Part shown: positions 27,757 through 35,174 of the stretch, in pieces
How the letters are laid out: each line of letters begins with the position of its first letter
Numbering within the stretch: the first letter of the stretch is position 1
NCBI GenBank assembly: GCA_029006135.1
Contig: JAQXGE010000027.1
Coordinates: 1-51,612, forward strand
DNA: 51,612 nucleotides
Direction: 5' to 3'
From: Oscillospiraceae bacterium
GTDB taxonomy: Bacteria; Bacillota; Clostridia; Oscillospirales; Ruminococcaceae
Made by a program: the position numbers and the translations under genes
The notes under the pieces: model-generated
What the model was told of the DNA's origin: nothing
What the model saw: the letters and a program-made list of their open reading frames with translations, nothing else
Databases searched by the model: none

Positions 27757-28704
27757 TCATCCGCGTGCACAGCCGCGAATCTCGTCAAGGCTGGCAACAT
27801 GATGTGCATCCATCCACTGTCCAATCTCGGCCGTGATGCGCACACAGGCGGCAGGATCCTGGAAGTTGGCGGTGCCGACCTGAACGGCGGATGCGCCCGC
27901 CATGATGAATTCCAGTGCGTCCCGTCCGGTGGCAATGCCGCCCAGTCCGATGACGGGGATTTTCACTGCGCCCACCGCCTGCCATACCATGCGCAGCGCA
28001 ATGGGACGAATGGCCGGGCCGGACAGACCTGCAAAGGTATTGTCAAACACCGGACGGCGGCGTTCCAAATCAATCGCGCAGGCCTGGAACGTGTTGCACA
28101 GGCTGATGCCGTCCGCGCCGGCGGCCTCAACCGCCTTGCACATTTCGGGGATGCTTTCCGCCTGCGGACTGAGCTTGACGACGAGCGGCACCGTGCAGAC
28201 TTTGCGGACGGCGGAGACAACTTCCTCCGCATCCTTTGCGCGGATACCAAATGCAAGACCGCCCTGTTTGACGTTGGGGCAGCTGATGTTCAGTTCCAGA
28301 ACATCGATTCCGGCCTCGCAGAGCATTCGCACGCCCTCAACGTTCTCCTCAATCGTGTGGCCGCCCAGGTTGGCCCAAACCGAGGTCCCGCAGGTTTTCA
28401 TTGCGGGGAGTTCATTGTCGATAAAATGCTGAACGCCGGGGTTCTGCAGGCCGATGGAGTTCATCAGGCCGGAAGGCGTCTCGAGCAGGCGCTCGCCCAT
28501 GTTGCCGGGCTGGCCGTTGAGGGTCAGGCCCTTGCCGGAGATACCGCCGAGGACCGTCAGATCCTCAATGCCGGCGTATTCCGGGCCAAATCCAAAGGTG
28601 CCGGAGGCGGCAATGACAGGGCCGGCCAGACGTTTCCCGAACAGGTCAACGTGCAGATCGGCGGAGATGCCCTGCGGCAGGCTTGCAGCAGTATAATCAG
28701 CCAT
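27757..28704 (-). CDS. pyrD: Dihydroorotate dehydrogenase, class 1B catalytic subunit
   Basis: 315 aa TIM barrel. The N-terminal GPVIAASGTFGFG motif, the catalytic Cys in LNISCPNVKQGG and the FMN phosphate motif GLGGIATGRDALEFIMAGAS are present. The active-site cysteine and the neighbouring pyrK identify the NAD-dependent class 1B enzyme. The ATG at 28704 is chosen (GGAGG 10 nt upstream); a GTG one codon earlier is possible. The start overlaps the pyrK stop. Confidence 0.97.
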   Translation of the reverse strand: MADYTAASLPQGISADLHVDLFGKRLAGPVIAASGTFGFGPEYAGIEDLTVLGGISGKGLTLNGQPGNMGERLLETPSGLMNSIGLQNPGVQHFIDNELPAMKTCGTSVWANLGGHTIEENVEGVRMLCEAGIDVLELNISCPNVKQGGLAFGIRAKDAEEVVSAVRKVCTVPLVVKLSPQAESIPEMCKAVEAAGADGISLCNTFQACAIDLERRRPVFDNTFAGLSGPAIRPIALRMVWQAVGAVKIPVIGLGGIATGRDALEFIMAGASAVQVGTANFQDPAACVRITAEIGQWMDAHHVASLDEIRGCARG

Positions 28705-29486
28705 CACTCAAACACCTCCTCGGCAGGGAAAACCGGTCCGTCCTTGCAGACCGTCTTGGCGCCTACTTTTGTATGGCAGGTGCAGCCCAGGCAGGCGCCC
28801 AGGCCGCAGGCCATCTTGCGTTCCAGACTGGCGAGGCAGGGCACGCCGGCCGCATCGCAGAGTTTTGCCACGCCGCGCATCATCACCATCGGGCCGCAGG
28901 TCAGCACGGCGGCGAACTGTTCGGGGTGCAGAATCTCGGTCACAAGGCCGTGATATCCGACTGCGCCGGAATCCGTTGCCACGCTGACGGCAGCGCAGTA
29001 AGGCAGGAACTCCTCAAGGCCGTAGGGCTGATCCCGGAAGCCGCAGTAGAGTTCCAGCTTGCAGCCCGCCGCACTGAGTTCGCGGCAGAGCAGCAGCAGC
29101 GGCGCAGTGCCGATGCCGCCGCCCACGACCGCGACGGGGCGGCCCGCCGCAGTGCGGACGATTTCCGCCGTGTCAAAGCCGTTGCCGCAGGGTCCGGTCA
29201 GGCTCAGGGACTGCCCGGCTTCGAGGGCTTTGAGTTTTTCAGTTCCCTCCCTTTTTACCTGATAGAGGAAGGTAAGCGTTTCTTTTTCCGCGTCATAATC
29301 ATGAACGCTGATGGGGCGGGAGAGCATCGGAGTCTCGTCAAACGCCCAGCTTCTGAGCATATAGAACTGTCCGGCATGAGGTGCGGGGAGCCCCGCGCTT
29401 ACGGGCCAGCGGACCGTCATGCGGCAGATGTCCGGCGCAATGCAGAGGTTTTCAAGGACCTCAGCCTGAAATTTTACGGCACTCAC
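28704..29486 (-). CDS. pyrK: Dihydroorotate dehydrogenase electron-transfer subunit PyrK
   Basis: 260 aa. A ferredoxin-reductase-type FAD domain (FYMLRSWAFDETPMLSRPIS) and NAD domain (VVGGGIGTAPLLLLCREL) are followed by the [2Fe-2S] ligands CGLGACLGCTCHTK...VCKDGPVF. It passes electrons from PyrD to NAD. The start codon is a GTG at 29486 with AGGGAGG upstream, overlapping the end of pyrF by 26 bp. Confidence 0.97.
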   Translation of the reverse strand: MSAVKFQAEVLENLCIAPDICRMTVRWPVSAGLPAPHAGQFYMLRSWAFDETPMLSRPISVHDYDAEKETLTFLYQVKREGTEKLKALEAGQSLSLTGPCGNGFDTAEIVRTAAGRPVAVVGGGIGTAPLLLLCRELSAAGCKLELYCGFRDQPYGLEEFLPYCAAVSVATDSGAVGYHGLVTEILHPEQFAAVLTCGPMVMMRGVAKLCDAAGVPCLASLERKMACGLGACLGCTCHTKVGAKTVCKDGPVFPAEEVFE

Positions 29487-30333
29487 CCTGAATATCCTCC
29501 CTCATACGAACACATTCATTGTAGGCGGCCTCGTCAAAGGCAACGCCGGGCTGTTTCTTGTAGGCCAGCAGAATGCCGCGGCTGGAGTTGACAACACCGC
29601 CGTTGCCCTTGTTCAGGTAGCGGGCAATGTCCGCCGCCTTGCCGCCCTGCGCACCGTAGCCGGGAATCAGGAAGAAGGTGTTGGGGTAGGCGGCGCGGAT
29701 GGTCTCGGCCTCCTCGGTGTGGGTACCGCCGATGACAAGGCCGATGCTGGAATAGCCGGTCTCGCCGGTGTAATCGGCGCCGAGCTCCGTCAGGCTGTCC
29801 GCCACAAGGTCATAGACATGGCGGCCGTCCTCAAGCTTGCGGTACTCAAAATCTTTTGCGCCGGGGTTGGACGTGCGGCAGAGCACGAACACGCCCTTGC
29901 CCTGCTCGGCGCAGTAAGGCAGATAGGGGCTGATGGAATCAAGGCCCATGTAGGGAGCCAGCGTGATGAGATCCGCCTCAAAGTCGCCGGTAAAGTGCGC
30001 TTTGGCGTACATTTCAGCGGTCTTTGCAATGTCGCCGCGCTTGATGTCCGCAATGACGGGCAGGCCGGTAGCGCGGGCCATGCGCAGTGTCTCGGCATAG
30101 GCGCGCATTCCGTCAAGGCCGAGAGATTCATAGTAGGCAATCTGTACTTTGTAGCAGCCTGCGGCGGACTTGGTAGCGTCAATGAGGCGGCGGTTGAAGG
30201 CCGTTACATTCTCCCCTGCCGTTTTGGTGGTATCCACAAAATCCTCGGGCAGGTAGCTGAACTCGGTATCCAATCCCACGCAGACCGGGCCGTTGGCGGC
30301 CACACTGGCGTACAGTTTATCCATATTCGTCAT
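29461..30333 (-). CDS. pyrF: Orotidine 5'-phosphate decarboxylase, long type
   Basis: 290 aa, the longer PyrF subfamily. The catalytic motif is VIADIKRGDIAKTAEMYA, and CVGLDTEFSYLPEDF is the typical N-terminus. The phosphate-binding end is FLIPGYGAQGGKAADI. It converts OMP to UMP. The SD GGAGGAACC lies before the ATG at 30333, 23 bp after pyrC. Confidence 0.97.
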   Translation of the reverse strand: MTNMDKLYASVAANGPVCVGLDTEFSYLPEDFVDTTKTAGENVTAFNRRLIDATKSAAGCYKVQIAYYESLGLDGMRAYAETLRMARATGLPVIADIKRGDIAKTAEMYAKAHFTGDFEADLITLAPYMGLDSISPYLPYCAEQGKGVFVLCRTSNPGAKDFEYRKLEDGRHVYDLVADSLTELGADYTGETGYSSIGLVIGGTHTEEAETIRAAYPNTFFLIPGYGAQGGKAADIARYLNKGNGGVVNSSRGILLAYKKQPGVAFDEAAYNECVRMREDIQGECRKISG

Positions 30334-30356
30334 CGCTTGGTTCCTCCTTGATGTTT

Positions 30357-31538
30357 TTATGCCTGATAGGTCACTTTGCCGCCCTTGACGGTGAGCATAA
30401 CCCTGCCGTACAGGTGTTCTCCGTCATAGGGGCAATTTTTGCTTTTGCTGTGCAGGTCCTCGGCGTGAACCGTGTAAAGATGGTCAAGGTCCACAAGCAC
30501 TACATCGGCATCATAGCCGGGCTGCAGCCGTCCTTTGCGGTCATCCAGCCCCAGAACCTGCGCGGGGCCGGCGCTCATCAGGAAGCTGAGCAGTTCGAGC
30601 GGGAGCCCTTCCATACGGCAGAGCTTGGTGTAGCAGACGGCGAATGCCGTTTCCAGTCCCACCATGCCCGCGGCGCCTTTTTCTTTATCCTCCGCGCTGT
30701 GCGGTGCGTGGTCGGTCCCGATGCAGCTCACCGTGCCGTCCTTGATGCCTTCCACCAGCGCAGCCACGTCATCTGCCTTGCGGATGGGCGGATTGACACG
30801 GTATTCAAGGCGGGAATCATCGAACCAGAGGTGATGCGGCGTAACTTCGCAGCTCACAAGTGCGCCGCGGCGGCGGCTCTGTCGAATCATGTCAATCGCT
30901 TCACGGGTGGAGGCATGGCACATATGCAGCCGGGTACCGTAATACTCGGCCAGATGGCAGTTGCGCACCGTCTCGATGTTTTCGGCAAGGCGGTAATCCC
31001 AGGGGCTGATTTCCCGGTCCTCGGCGTGGGACATAACGGTAAGACCGCGCTCGGCAGCGATGGCAAAAACGCGTGCCATCGTTGCATTGTTCATCACTCC
31101 GTTGCCGTCCTCGGTGATAAAGCGAACATCCGCAGGGAGTTCGAGCAGATGGTCAATGGTATGGCCATCGAAGTTTTTTGTGATGGAGACGGTCTGGTTG
31201 ACATCGCACAGACCGACCGCGCGGGCCTGCTCCTCCACGGCGTGTGCCTGCTCGGCCGTGGAGCAGACCGGGCGGGTGTTGGGCATAAGGTTGACGAAGG
31301 TGTAGCCGCCCGCCGCAGCAGCAGCGGAACCGGTAGAGATATCTTCCTTGTACTCAAATCCCGGTGTGCGCCAATGGCAGTGTGTGTCAATAAAAGCCGG
31401 GAGAATGGTCAGTCCGGAAGCGTCCACCACATCCCCGTCCGGGGCAGGCAGGTCAACACCGACAGCGCGGATTTTTCCGTCCTCGATGAGGTAGTCCAAA
31501 ACCTGCCCCTCTGCGTCCCGGGCATTTTTAATGAGCAT
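30357..31538 (-). CDS. pyrC: Dihydroorotase
   Basis: 393 aa amidohydrolase. Zinc ligands appear in DTHCHWRTPG (HxH), the MCHASTREA and CEVTPHHLWF histidines, and GTDHAPH (catalytic Asp). The DxHxHxRxPG start marks class I dihydroorotase. It converts carbamoyl aspartate to dihydroorotate. It is the first structural gene of the operon, with SD AAGGAGGAACC. The upstream leader contains an ORF, a terminator and a consensus promoter. No pyrB is present in the window. Confidence 0.97.
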   Translation of the reverse strand: MLIKNARDAEGQVLDYLIEDGKIRAVGVDLPAPDGDVVDASGLTILPAFIDTHCHWRTPGFEYKEDISTGSAAAAAGGYTFVNLMPNTRPVCSTAEQAHAVEEQARAVGLCDVNQTVSITKNFDGHTIDHLLELPADVRFITEDGNGVMNNATMARVFAIAAERGLTVMSHAEDREISPWDYRLAENIETVRNCHLAEYYGTRLHMCHASTREAIDMIRQSRRRGALVSCEVTPHHLWFDDSRLEYRVNPPIRKADDVAALVEGIKDGTVSCIGTDHAPHSAEDKEKGAAGMVGLETAFAVCYTKLCRMEGLPLELLSFLMSAGPAQVLGLDDRKGRLQPGYDADVVLVDLDHLYTVHAEDLHSKSKNCPYDGEHLYGRVMLTVKGGKVTYQA

Positions 31539-31579
31539 GACGGTTCCTCCTTATTTATAATGAAGAAAACAGGCAGGCA

Positions 31580-31613
31580 AAAAAATAACTTTTCCCCAAA
31601 TAGAGGAAAAGTC
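31580..31613 (-). terminator. Attenuator-type terminator in the pyr leader
   Basis: On the minus strand ACTTTTCC pairs with GGAAAAGT (loop of about 9 nt) and is followed by TATTTTTTT. It lies between the promoter and pyrC, so it must be bypassed for the operon to be expressed. Its 5' arm begins at the last base of the stop codon of the short leader ORF. Confidence 0.82.
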
Positions 31614-31701
31614 AAAACACGCCATCCTGCACAGTGCGGGGAACAAACACTGCACCATGAATTTTTTCGCAGCCGTTAGTCTTTTTGCGGCATCGTACCA
31701 T
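31612..31701 (-). CDS. Putative pyr leader peptide, 29 aa
   Basis: ATG at 31701 with AGAGGGG 9 nt upstream opens a 29-codon frame (MVRCRKKTNGCEKIHGAVF...) that stops with TGA at 31614-31612. The stop codon touches the attenuator stem, so a terminating ribosome would cover its 5' arm. This is the geometry of a translation-coupled attenuator, as in E. coli pyrBI. Upstream of the stop are a possible pause hairpin (TGCAGTG / CACTGTGCA region) and U-rich tracts. Whether it is translated is not known. Confidence 0.55.
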   Translation of the reverse strand: MVRCRKKTNGCEKIHGAVFVPRTVQDGVF

Positions 31702-31733
31702 GGCAGACATTCCCCTCTCAGATGATTTTTTTT

Positions 31734-31762
31734 ATTTTACCATAGCCTGCGCACCGTGTCAA
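31734..31762 (-). promoter_or_regulatory. Promoter of the pyr operon
   Basis: On the minus strand a perfect TTGACA is followed by TAAAAT at 17 bp. Transcription would start near 31727, giving a leader of about 190 nt before pyrC. Confidence 0.88.
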
Positions 31763-31896
31763 CATTGCACGAAACGATACAGGACAAAGGATTTTCCGTC
31801 TTTTGGGCATTGCTTTTGGATATTGTGAACAAACTGCCCGTCTGCCATGGGCAAGAGAAACGCACACCCGAGCCATCCGTGCCATGTGCCGGCATA

Positions 31897-31927
31897 CAAA
31901 AAGGCAGCCCCCAGGGAGGGCTGCCTT
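31897..31927 (-). terminator. Terminator of the zinc-ribbon gene
   Basis: On the minus strand AAGGCAGCCC pairs with GGGCTGCCTT (loop in CTCCCTGG) and a T-run follows. It lies 24 bp after the stop codon. The stretch from here to the pyr promoter (31763-31896) shows no gene. Confidence 0.88.
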
Positions 31928-31950
31928 CGAGGTGATGAATTCAGTTACAA

Positions 31951-32226
31951 TCAGTTCTGCTTCATCTTGGCGAAGCACTCGCTGCAGTAGACCGGGCGGT
32001 CCTCACGAGGCTGGAAGGGAACCTTGCAGGCCTTGCCGCAGCTGGCGCAGACAGCGTCAAACATCTGGCGCTCGCCGCGGGTAGCATTCTTGCGGGCATC
32101 ACGGCAGGCCTTGCAGCGCTGGGGCTGGTTCTCGAAACCACGGCTGGCGTAGAACTCCTGCTCGCCGGCGGTCCAGACGAACTCCTTGCCGCAATCTTTG
32201 CATACCAAAGTCTTGTCTTCGTACAT
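31951..32226 (-). CDS. Zinc-ribbon protein (zf-trcl type plus second CxxC pair)
   Basis: 91 aa with two zinc sites. The first is CKDCGKEFVWTAGEQEFY...CKACR (zf-trcl ribbon), the second CASCGKACKVPFQPREDRPV followed by CSEC. Such double-ribbon proteins are common and uncharacterised in Clostridia; nucleic-acid or protein binding is a guess. The start at 32226 has GAGGAG 9 nt upstream; a longer frame starting at 32271 has no SD and is rejected. It has its own terminator. Confidence 0.88.
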   Translation of the reverse strand: MYEDKTLVCKDCGKEFVWTAGEQEFYASRGFENQPQRCKACRDARKNATRGERQMFDAVCASCGKACKVPFQPREDRPVYCSECFAKMKQN

Positions 32227-32370
32227 AGTGGGTATCTCCTCTTTGTTTACTTGCCCGCGGAAGAATTTCAACCAACGCTTGGGGTCACCAATGAACTGAT
32301 TGCTAAGCTACTGGGGGCATTTTAATATATGACCAGGCGATTTGCCTGAATCCTGATAGAACTGCCGCAT

Positions 32371-32913
32371 TCATTCCCCGCCGCGCAGCTTTTTGCGGGC
32401 ACGGGCAAGCGCATTTTCCACCGACTTTTTGGTACATCCAAGGCTCTGTGCCGTCTGTGCAGCACTTTGCCCCTCCAAACCAGCCAGCAGAGCGCTGCGC
32501 TCAAAGGGAGACAGCACCGTGTCAATGCGTTCAAGAACGTCCGCATACCGTTCGCCGGCAATGGCCAATTCCTCCGGCCCGGGAGCAGCGGAATCCTCCG
32601 GCAATGGCACGCTGTCATTTAAAGGCGCGTGTTTTTTGCGGGTGGCGCGGCGGCGGGCATCCTGCTGCGCGTTGGCAATGCAGGAAGAGGCGTACGCAGT
32701 AAAAGGTGTTTTTTTGGCAGCATCGTAACTGCGCATGGCATTGAAAAGGCCAATCAGGCCTTCCTGCACGGCATCCTCAAAATCCAGTCCCGGCGCGGTT
32801 GTACAGGCGGCACCTTTGCGGATGAGCGGCATCATGCGGGCAATCAGCGCAGCAACCGCGCTCTCCTCCCCCGCACAGGCCCTGCTCAACAGCTCATTAT
32901 CCACCTGCTGCAT
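32371..32913 (-). CDS. Sigma-70-family sigma factor, SigH-like
   Basis: 180 aa. Region 2 is clear (LDFEDAVQEGLIGLFNAMRS, then YDAAKKTPFTAYASSCIANA) and region 4 has the HTH EGQSAAQTAQSLGCTKKSVE followed by NALARARKKLR. The layout and length match the sigma-30/SigH and ECF-like group that directs entry into sporulation or competence, but the exact paralogue cannot be fixed. The ATG at 32913 is chosen because GGGAGG lies 7 nt upstream (inside an upstream in-frame start at 32928). It has its own consensus promoter. Confidence 0.88.
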   Translation of the reverse strand: MQQVDNELLSRACAGEESAVAALIARMMPLIRKGAACTTAPGLDFEDAVQEGLIGLFNAMRSYDAAKKTPFTAYASSCIANAQQDARRRATRKKHAPLNDSVPLPEDSAAPGPEELAIAGERYADVLERIDTVLSPFERSALLAGLEGQSAAQTAQSLGCTKKSVENALARARKKLRGGE

Positions 32914-32959
32914 AGCGGGTCCTCCCATCGGTCATGCCTTTGCAGTTGCGATTGCTACC

Positions 32960-32988
32960 ATTTTACCTTTTGCGGCGCCGTTTGTCAA
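32960..32988 (-). promoter_or_regulatory. Promoter of the SigH-like gene
   Basis: On the minus strand TTGACA and TAAAAT are separated by 17 bp, about 50 bp before the start codon. Confidence 0.83.
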
Positions 32989-33034
32989 TAAATATTTGAT
33001 GACACCGGGCAAAAATCGTTCCGTATCCGGGCAT

Positions 33035-33166
33035 TTATTTCTTCTTTCCGGTCAGATATTCAAGTATTTCAACCGAACCGGCAATCAGCAGCATCACAAC
33101 AAACACGCCAAGCCAGCCAAGGCCCGCTTTGGGCAGGACGGAAATCAGTGCATCCAGTGAAAACAT
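33035..33166 (-). CDS. Small single-span protein, OadG-like, 43 aa
   Basis: Too short for usual gene callers but well supported. AAAGGAG lies 7 nt before the ATG, it follows oadB by 19 bp, and the protein has one hydrophobic segment (AGLGWLGVFVVMLLIAGSVE) with a basic tail (TGKKK). It resembles the membrane-anchor part of OadG/MmdC gamma subunits, which stabilise the sodium-pump decarboxylase complex, but lacks the cytoplasmic Pro/Ala tail. The gamma-subunit role is inferred from position and topology. Confidence 0.68.
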   Translation of the reverse strand: MFSLDALISVLPKAGLGWLGVFVVMLLIAGSVEILEYLTGKKK

Positions 33167-33185
33167 TGCGTTTCTCCTTTCATAA

Positions 33186-34307
33186 TCAGCCGAACATCGA
33201 CAAAATCATGCCGCCTGCAATGACCGAGGCAATCTGACCGGACACATTGACCCCGGCCGCGTGCATGAGAAGGAAATTCTGGTTGTCCTCCTCAAGCCCC
33301 ATCTGGTTGATAACCCGGGCGGACATCGGGAATGCCGAAATGCCTGCCGCGCCGATCATGGGATTGATTTTGTTCTTTGCAAAAATATTATAGACCTTTG
33401 CCACCAGCACACCGCCGACCGTGTCAAAGATGAATGCCACAAGGCCGAGGGCAAGAATCATAAGTGTCTCTTTGGTCAGAAAATCCTCCGCACGCATCCG
33501 GGAAGCCACCGTCAGGCCGAGAAGCAGTGTAATAAGGTTGGCAAGGACTTTTTGGGCGGTCTCGGAGAGGCTGTCCAGCACCCCGCACTCCCGTATCAGG
33601 TTGCCGAACATCAAGAATCCCACAAGCGAAACACTGCGCGGCACGAACAGACCGGCAATGACGGTAATCAGGATGGGGAAAAGGATCTTTGCCGTTTTGC
33701 TGACCTTGCGCTGTGCATAGGGCATCCGGATACGGCGTTCTTCCCGGGTCGTCACGAGCCGGATGACCGGCGGCTGGATAATGGGGACCAGTGCCATATA
33801 AGAGTAGGCCGCCACAAGGATTGCGCCCAGATAGTCCGATTTGAGATAGCTGGCGACAAAAATAGAGGTCGGTCCGTCGGCTGCGCCGATAACCGCGATG
33901 GATGCCGCATTCTTGAGGGGGAAGCCCAGCAGCGCCGCCGCGCAGAGCGTAAAGAAGATGCCGAACTGCGCCGCTGCGCCGAACAGCATCAGTTTCGGGT
34001 TTGCGAGAAGCGGCGTAAAGTCAATCATGGCTCCAATACCGATAAAAAGGAGCAGTGGAAAAAGTTCGTTGGCAATACCCGCATCAAAAAGAACATCCAG
34101 TGCGCCTTCCTCTGTGCCTGTTTCAAACACCTGGGTAACGGCGCCCGAAAACGGCAGATTGACAAGAATTGCGCCGAACCCCATGGGCAGGAGCAGCGAT
34201 GGTTCCATCTTTTTGCGGATAGCCAGCCAGATCAGCACCCCGCCAATGGCCCACATCACCACCTGCTGCCATTGCAGATTGAACAGATTACCGAACAAAG
34301 TTTCCAT
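33186..34307 (-). CDS. oadB: Sodium-ion-translocating decarboxylase beta subunit (OadB/MmdB/GcdB family)
   Basis: 373 aa with about ten membrane segments. The Na+-channel motifs are readable: the aspartate in VIGAADGPTSIFVAS and the region INPMIGAAGISAFPMSARV...HAAGVNVSGQIASVIAGG. This family decarboxylates a biotin-bound carboxyl group and pumps Na+ outwards. The carboxyltransferase and biotin subunits are not nearby, so the substrate (oxaloacetate, methylmalonyl- or glutaconyl-CoA) is open. The start at 34307 has GGAGGA 7 nt upstream; a longer frame through the leader is rejected. Expression is probably gated by the Mn2+ riboswitch upstream. Confidence 0.93.
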   Translation of the reverse strand: METLFGNLFNLQWQQVVMWAIGGVLIWLAIRKKMEPSLLLPMGFGAILVNLPFSGAVTQVFETGTEEGALDVLFDAGIANELFPLLLFIGIGAMIDFTPLLANPKLMLFGAAAQFGIFFTLCAAALLGFPLKNAASIAVIGAADGPTSIFVASYLKSDYLGAILVAAYSYMALVPIIQPPVIRLVTTREERRIRMPYAQRKVSKTAKILFPILITVIAGLFVPRSVSLVGFLMFGNLIRECGVLDSLSETAQKVLANLITLLLGLTVASRMRAEDFLTKETLMILALGLVAFIFDTVGGVLVAKVYNIFAKNKINPMIGAAGISAFPMSARVINQMGLEEDNQNFLLMHAAGVNVSGQIASVIAGGMILSMFG

Positions 34308-34347
34308 AGTCGTTCCTCCATCTTTACAAAATCTTAACGTTTGCGGC

Positions 34348-34404
34348 AAAAAGAAAAGACTCTTGCCGGAAAAGCGCACAAAACGCTCATCCGGCAAAAG
34401 TCTT
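34348..34404 (-). terminator. Riboswitch-controlled terminator before oadB
   Basis: On the minus strand AAGACTTTTGCCGG pairs with CCGGCAAGAGTCTT, followed by TTCTTTTT. The 5' arm includes the 3' strand of the aptamer P1 helix (CTTTTGCC). Aptamer folding and termination are therefore mutually exclusive, and ligand binding should turn expression on. Confidence 0.85.
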
Positions 34405-34490
34405 GCTGTTCCTTTGTGAATCACGGGCCGTTCGCCGTATTGACGTGATTCGCTCACCCCCACTCAGGGGGCCAGCTACTCCCTTTTGCC
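34393..34490 (-). ncRNA. yybP-ykoY (manganese) riboswitch aptamer
   Basis: The two conserved loops are present: AGGGAGTAGC after the 5' P1 strand and CAGCAAGAC before the 3' P1 strand. P1 is a perfect 8-bp helix (GGCAAAAG/CTTTTGCC). P2 is CCCCC/GGGGG. P3 is GAATCACG/CGTGATTC enclosing the internal loop with GTCAATACGG. The order and motifs match the yybP-ykoY class, which senses Mn2+ and usually activates transcription. The overlap of P1 with the downstream terminator fits an ON switch. Confidence 0.85.
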
Positions 34491-34500
34491 TGTTATCTAT

Positions 34501-34529
34501 ATTATGCAGGACAAAGGGTAAGATGTCAA
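34501..34529 (-). promoter_or_regulatory. Promoter of the riboswitch-oadB transcript
   Basis: On the minus strand TTGACA and CATAAT are 17 bp apart. The aptamer begins about 10 bp after the -10. The -35 part lies inside the 31-bp sequence repeated at 44208-44238. Confidence 0.8.
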
Positions 34530-34541
34530 GAGAAAATCGGG
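34511..34541. repeat. Left copy of a 31-bp direct repeat bounding the sugar-transport island
   Basis: Starts ACAAAGGGTAAGATG and ends AGAAAATCGGG; 29 of 31 bases match the copy at 44208-44238, in the same orientation. This copy contains the -35 of the oadB promoter. The interval between the copies is about 9.7 kb. Confidence 0.8.
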
Positions 34542-35010
34542 TGCGGCGCTGCAATAAATATGAGACCAAGCGTATAGAAAAAGGAGATTGAGTTTGTTAG
34601 GACAAAGCTGCCACGCCAAACTCTTGCGAAAGGTCCCAATCACCATGAATCGTGCAGCATAGGAAACGAAAAGAACAAGAGATATGACGGCACAAAAGAA
34701 TCACTTCGGGACAAGTCCTATCGTCATCACAGCGTTCATCCTAACGCCCACACGGAGCAGGAACTAATGCTGATTTTCAAATCAAAATGAAATGATATTT
34801 ATACCGCTCAAACGGCGTTCCTATGTCCGTGCCTGGCTGGAAATTTCCAAATCAGAAGCATCGAAAACCGGAAACCGCTCAGTTTTGCTGCTTTTCTGAC
34901 GACTGCTGTCTCCTTGTACCGGCACGGGCTGCCGAGGGGTGTCCTTTCCGGCGGATCTCGCCCTGCTGCTATAATGATATATGCGGCGGTCAGCGGGGTC
35001 AGACTGGAAA
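34542..35010. other. Gap without recognisable gene at the left edge of the island
   Basis: Both strands contain only short frames with no convincing SD-start combination. A possible 22-codon frame starts within the repeat (ATG at 34523). An AAAGGAG without a good start is near 34579. The sequence is lower in GC than the following operon and may be decayed mobile DNA, but no family is recognisable. Confidence 0.4.
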
Positions 35011-35039
35011 TTGACAAGAGCGTGCAAATGTTTTACTAT
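35011..35039 (+). promoter_or_regulatory. Promoter of the regulator-kinase-lipoprotein operon
   Basis: TTGACA at 35011-35016 and TACTAT at 35034-35039 are 17 bp apart. The leader to the regulator gene is about 130 nt and contains a GAAACC/GGTTTC hairpin at 35056-35073. Confidence 0.75.
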
Positions 35040-35174
35040 TAAGGCAATGAAACTATGTGAAACCTTTGGGTTTCCCAAAAACGCGCCTCCGACGCCGCCC
35101 CCTGAGACAGCCGGAATTTTCCCTGCTTTTCCGCGGCCGTCAGCGCCCCCAAAGGAGAAAGGACATGGATTCCA

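Noticed and set aside
31612-31701. PyrR-binding antiterminator in the pyr leader
   Set aside because: The conserved PyrR anti-antiterminator loop could not be found in the leader; the ORF-terminator geometry was preferred.
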